DNA from: Betaproteobacteria bacterium
GTDB lineage: Bacteria; Pseudomonadota; Gammaproteobacteria; Burkholderiales; SG8-39
Assembly (NCBI GenBank): GCA_019245555.1
Contig: JAFARH010000050.1
Coordinates: 1 to 8,123 of the forward strand
Length of the DNA stretch: 8,123 nucleotides
Direction of reading: 5' to 3'
In this document: piece after piece, positions 7,320 to 8,123 of the stretch
Numbering within the stretch: position 1 is the first letter of the stretch
Layout: each line of letters starts with the position of its first letter
Program-made: the position numbers and the translations under genes
Notes under the pieces: generated by a model
Told to the model about the DNA's origin: nothing
Databases searched by the model: none
Seen by the model: only the letters and a program-made list of their open reading frames with translations

Positions 7320-8123
7320 GCGAAACTGATACTTTCAATGGACGGCCTCGTTCTCAAGGAGATCCCCTTGACGAAGGAGCGCACGACCATCGGCCGTAAG
7401 CCCCACAACGACATCCAGATCGACAATCTTGCGGTGAGCGGCGAACACGCCGTCATCGTCACGATCCTCAACGACTCGTTCCTCGAAGACCTTGGCAGCA
7501 CGAACGGCACGGTGGTCAACGGCAACGCGATCAAGAAGCATTTCCTGCAGAACAACGACGTCATCGAGCTCGGCAAGTACAAGCTCAAGTTCGTCGGCGA
7601 AGCGGCGCCTGCCGCAGGTGCCGGCGGTGAGAAAGCCGACTTCGAGAAGACGATGGTGCTGCGTCCCTCTGCGATGAAGGCCGCCGCGGCTGCCGCAGGC
7701 GCGGCAGGAGGCGGCGCTGCAGCTGCGGTCGCGCAACGCCAGGCCGCGGTACAGGCTGCCGCCGCGAGCGCGCAAGCCGCCGGTGTCGCCGACAAGGACG
7801 CCGGTCCAAAGATCGCACCACCGCCTGCGGCCGCTCCAGCGGCTGCCCCGGCACCGGCTGCCGCAGCACCCGCTCCCGCCGCTCCGGCGGCATCCAAGCC
7901 GGCCAGCCAGCCCCTCGGCGCAATCCAGCTTCTTTCGGGCGGCAACGCGGGCAAAGAGCTCGAGCTCACGAAGCCGCTTACCACTCTCGGCAAGCCCGGC
8001 GTGCAGGTCGCGGTGCTCACACGCCGCCCGCAGGGCTACTTCATCACCCACGTCGAAGGCGCGAAGCGTCCCACCGTCAACGGCCAGGAAATCGGTGCGG
8101 CGCCGCATTCGCTGAAGGATCAC
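7317..8123 (+). CDS. FHA-domain protein with Ala/Pro linker and second FHA-like domain, 3'-truncated
   Basis: The frame is open from ATG 7317 to the window end (269 codons, no stop), so the C-terminus is missing. Residues about 1-93 form a canonical FHA phosphothreonine-binding domain: IGR with Arg27, SGEH with Ser41 and His44, and DLGSTNGT with Asn63, the residues expected to contact phosphothreonine and its peptide. A short acidic segment follows with EKTMVL (110-115), where Thr112 is a candidate phosphosite. Residues about 121-199 are a low-complexity Ala/Pro-rich linker. From about 201 an FHA-like fold begins again (AIQLLSGG, LTTLGKPG, YFITHVEG, PTVNGQEI), but without the GR, S-x-x-H and STNGT signatures. 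No signal peptide or membrane helix is visible. It follows the phosphatase by 19 nt and is the likely phosphothreonine reader of the cassette. The FHA assignment for domain 1 is firm; the second domain and partner are less certain. Confidence 0.9.
   Translation, partial: MAKLILSMDGLVLKEIPLTKERTTIGRKPHNDIQIDNLAVSGEHAVIVTILNDSFLEDLGSTNGTVVNGNAIKKHFLQNNDVIELGKYKLKFVGEAAPAAGAGGEKADFEKTMVLRPSAMKAAAAAAGAAGGGAAAAVAQRQAAVQAAAASAQAAGVADKDAGPKIAPPPAAAPAAAPAPAAAAPAPAAPAASKPASQPLGAIQLLSGGNAGKELELTKPLTTLGKPGVQVAVLTRRPQGYFITHVEGAKRPTVNGQEIGAAPHSLKDH
7677..7913 (+). repeat. Low-complexity GCN/CCN tract encoding an Ala/Pro linker
   Basis: The codons between the two FHA-like domains are almost all GCN (Ala), with many CCN (Pro) in the second half. 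Codons vary (gcg, gcc, gca, gct), so it is not a perfect microsatellite. It encodes a probably flexible or extended spacer of about 79 residues. Short self-complementary bits, such as CTGCCG/CGGCAG at 7690-7707, follow from the composition. Confidence 0.75.

Noticed and set aside
7608..7707. Palindromic bits such as CCTGCCGCAGG (7608-7618) and CTGCCG/CGGCAG (7690-7707)
   Set aside because: They lie inside the FHA coding frame and are explained by runs of Ala and Gly codons; no T-run or operator-like spacing follows.
7289..8020. Minus-strand Ala/Ser/Pro-rich open frames opposite the FHA gene
   Set aside because: The composition comes from the reverse complement of the GCN-rich linker; the plus strand encodes a clear FHA domain with its own ribosome binding site.

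Overview
The window is GC-rich and densely coded, with every gene on the + strand. It looks like a chromosomal segment of a proteobacterium, most likely a betaproteobacterium. That placement is inference from composition, Shine-Dalgarno style, the oxc-frc pair and the CHASE2-kinase/PP2C/FHA trio; there is no rRNA or marker gene to prove it. I see no mobile element, CRISPR array, tRNA or rRNA.

Region 1 (1-3776) is an oxalate-catabolism operon: oxc (oxalyl-CoA decarboxylase, 5' end cut by the window edge), then 7 nt later frc (formyl-CoA:oxalate CoA-transferase), then, overlapping by ATGA, a formyltransferase-fold protein resembling the hydrolase half of 10-formyltetrahydrofolate dehydrogenase. 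Frc moves CoA from formyl-CoA to oxalate, and Oxc decarboxylates oxalyl-CoA back to formyl-CoA plus CO2. The third protein suggests that the one-carbon product is tied to the folate one-carbon pool. This link is the most interesting metabolic hint in the window.

Region 2 (3777-3953) is a 177-nt intergenic stretch. It holds a candidate sigma70-type promoter, a possible imperfect hairpin followed by seven T residues, and a purine-rich ribosome binding site before a GTG start.

Region 3 (3954-8123) is a Ser/Thr phospho-signalling cassette: a membrane receptor kinase (CHASE2 sensor, four predicted membrane helices, two TPR-like repeats, complete Hanks-type kinase domain), a PP2C-family phosphatase 2 nt downstream, and an FHA-domain protein 19 nt further on that runs off the window end. 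The three supply writer, eraser and reader of phosphothreonine. Short Thr motifs in the kinase linker and just after the first FHA domain are candidate phosphosites. The FHA protein continues into an Ala/Pro linker and a second FHA-like domain lacking the usual phosphopeptide-binding residues. Nothing in the sequence directly connects the signalling cassette with the oxalate operon; they appear to be neighbouring but separate transcription units.
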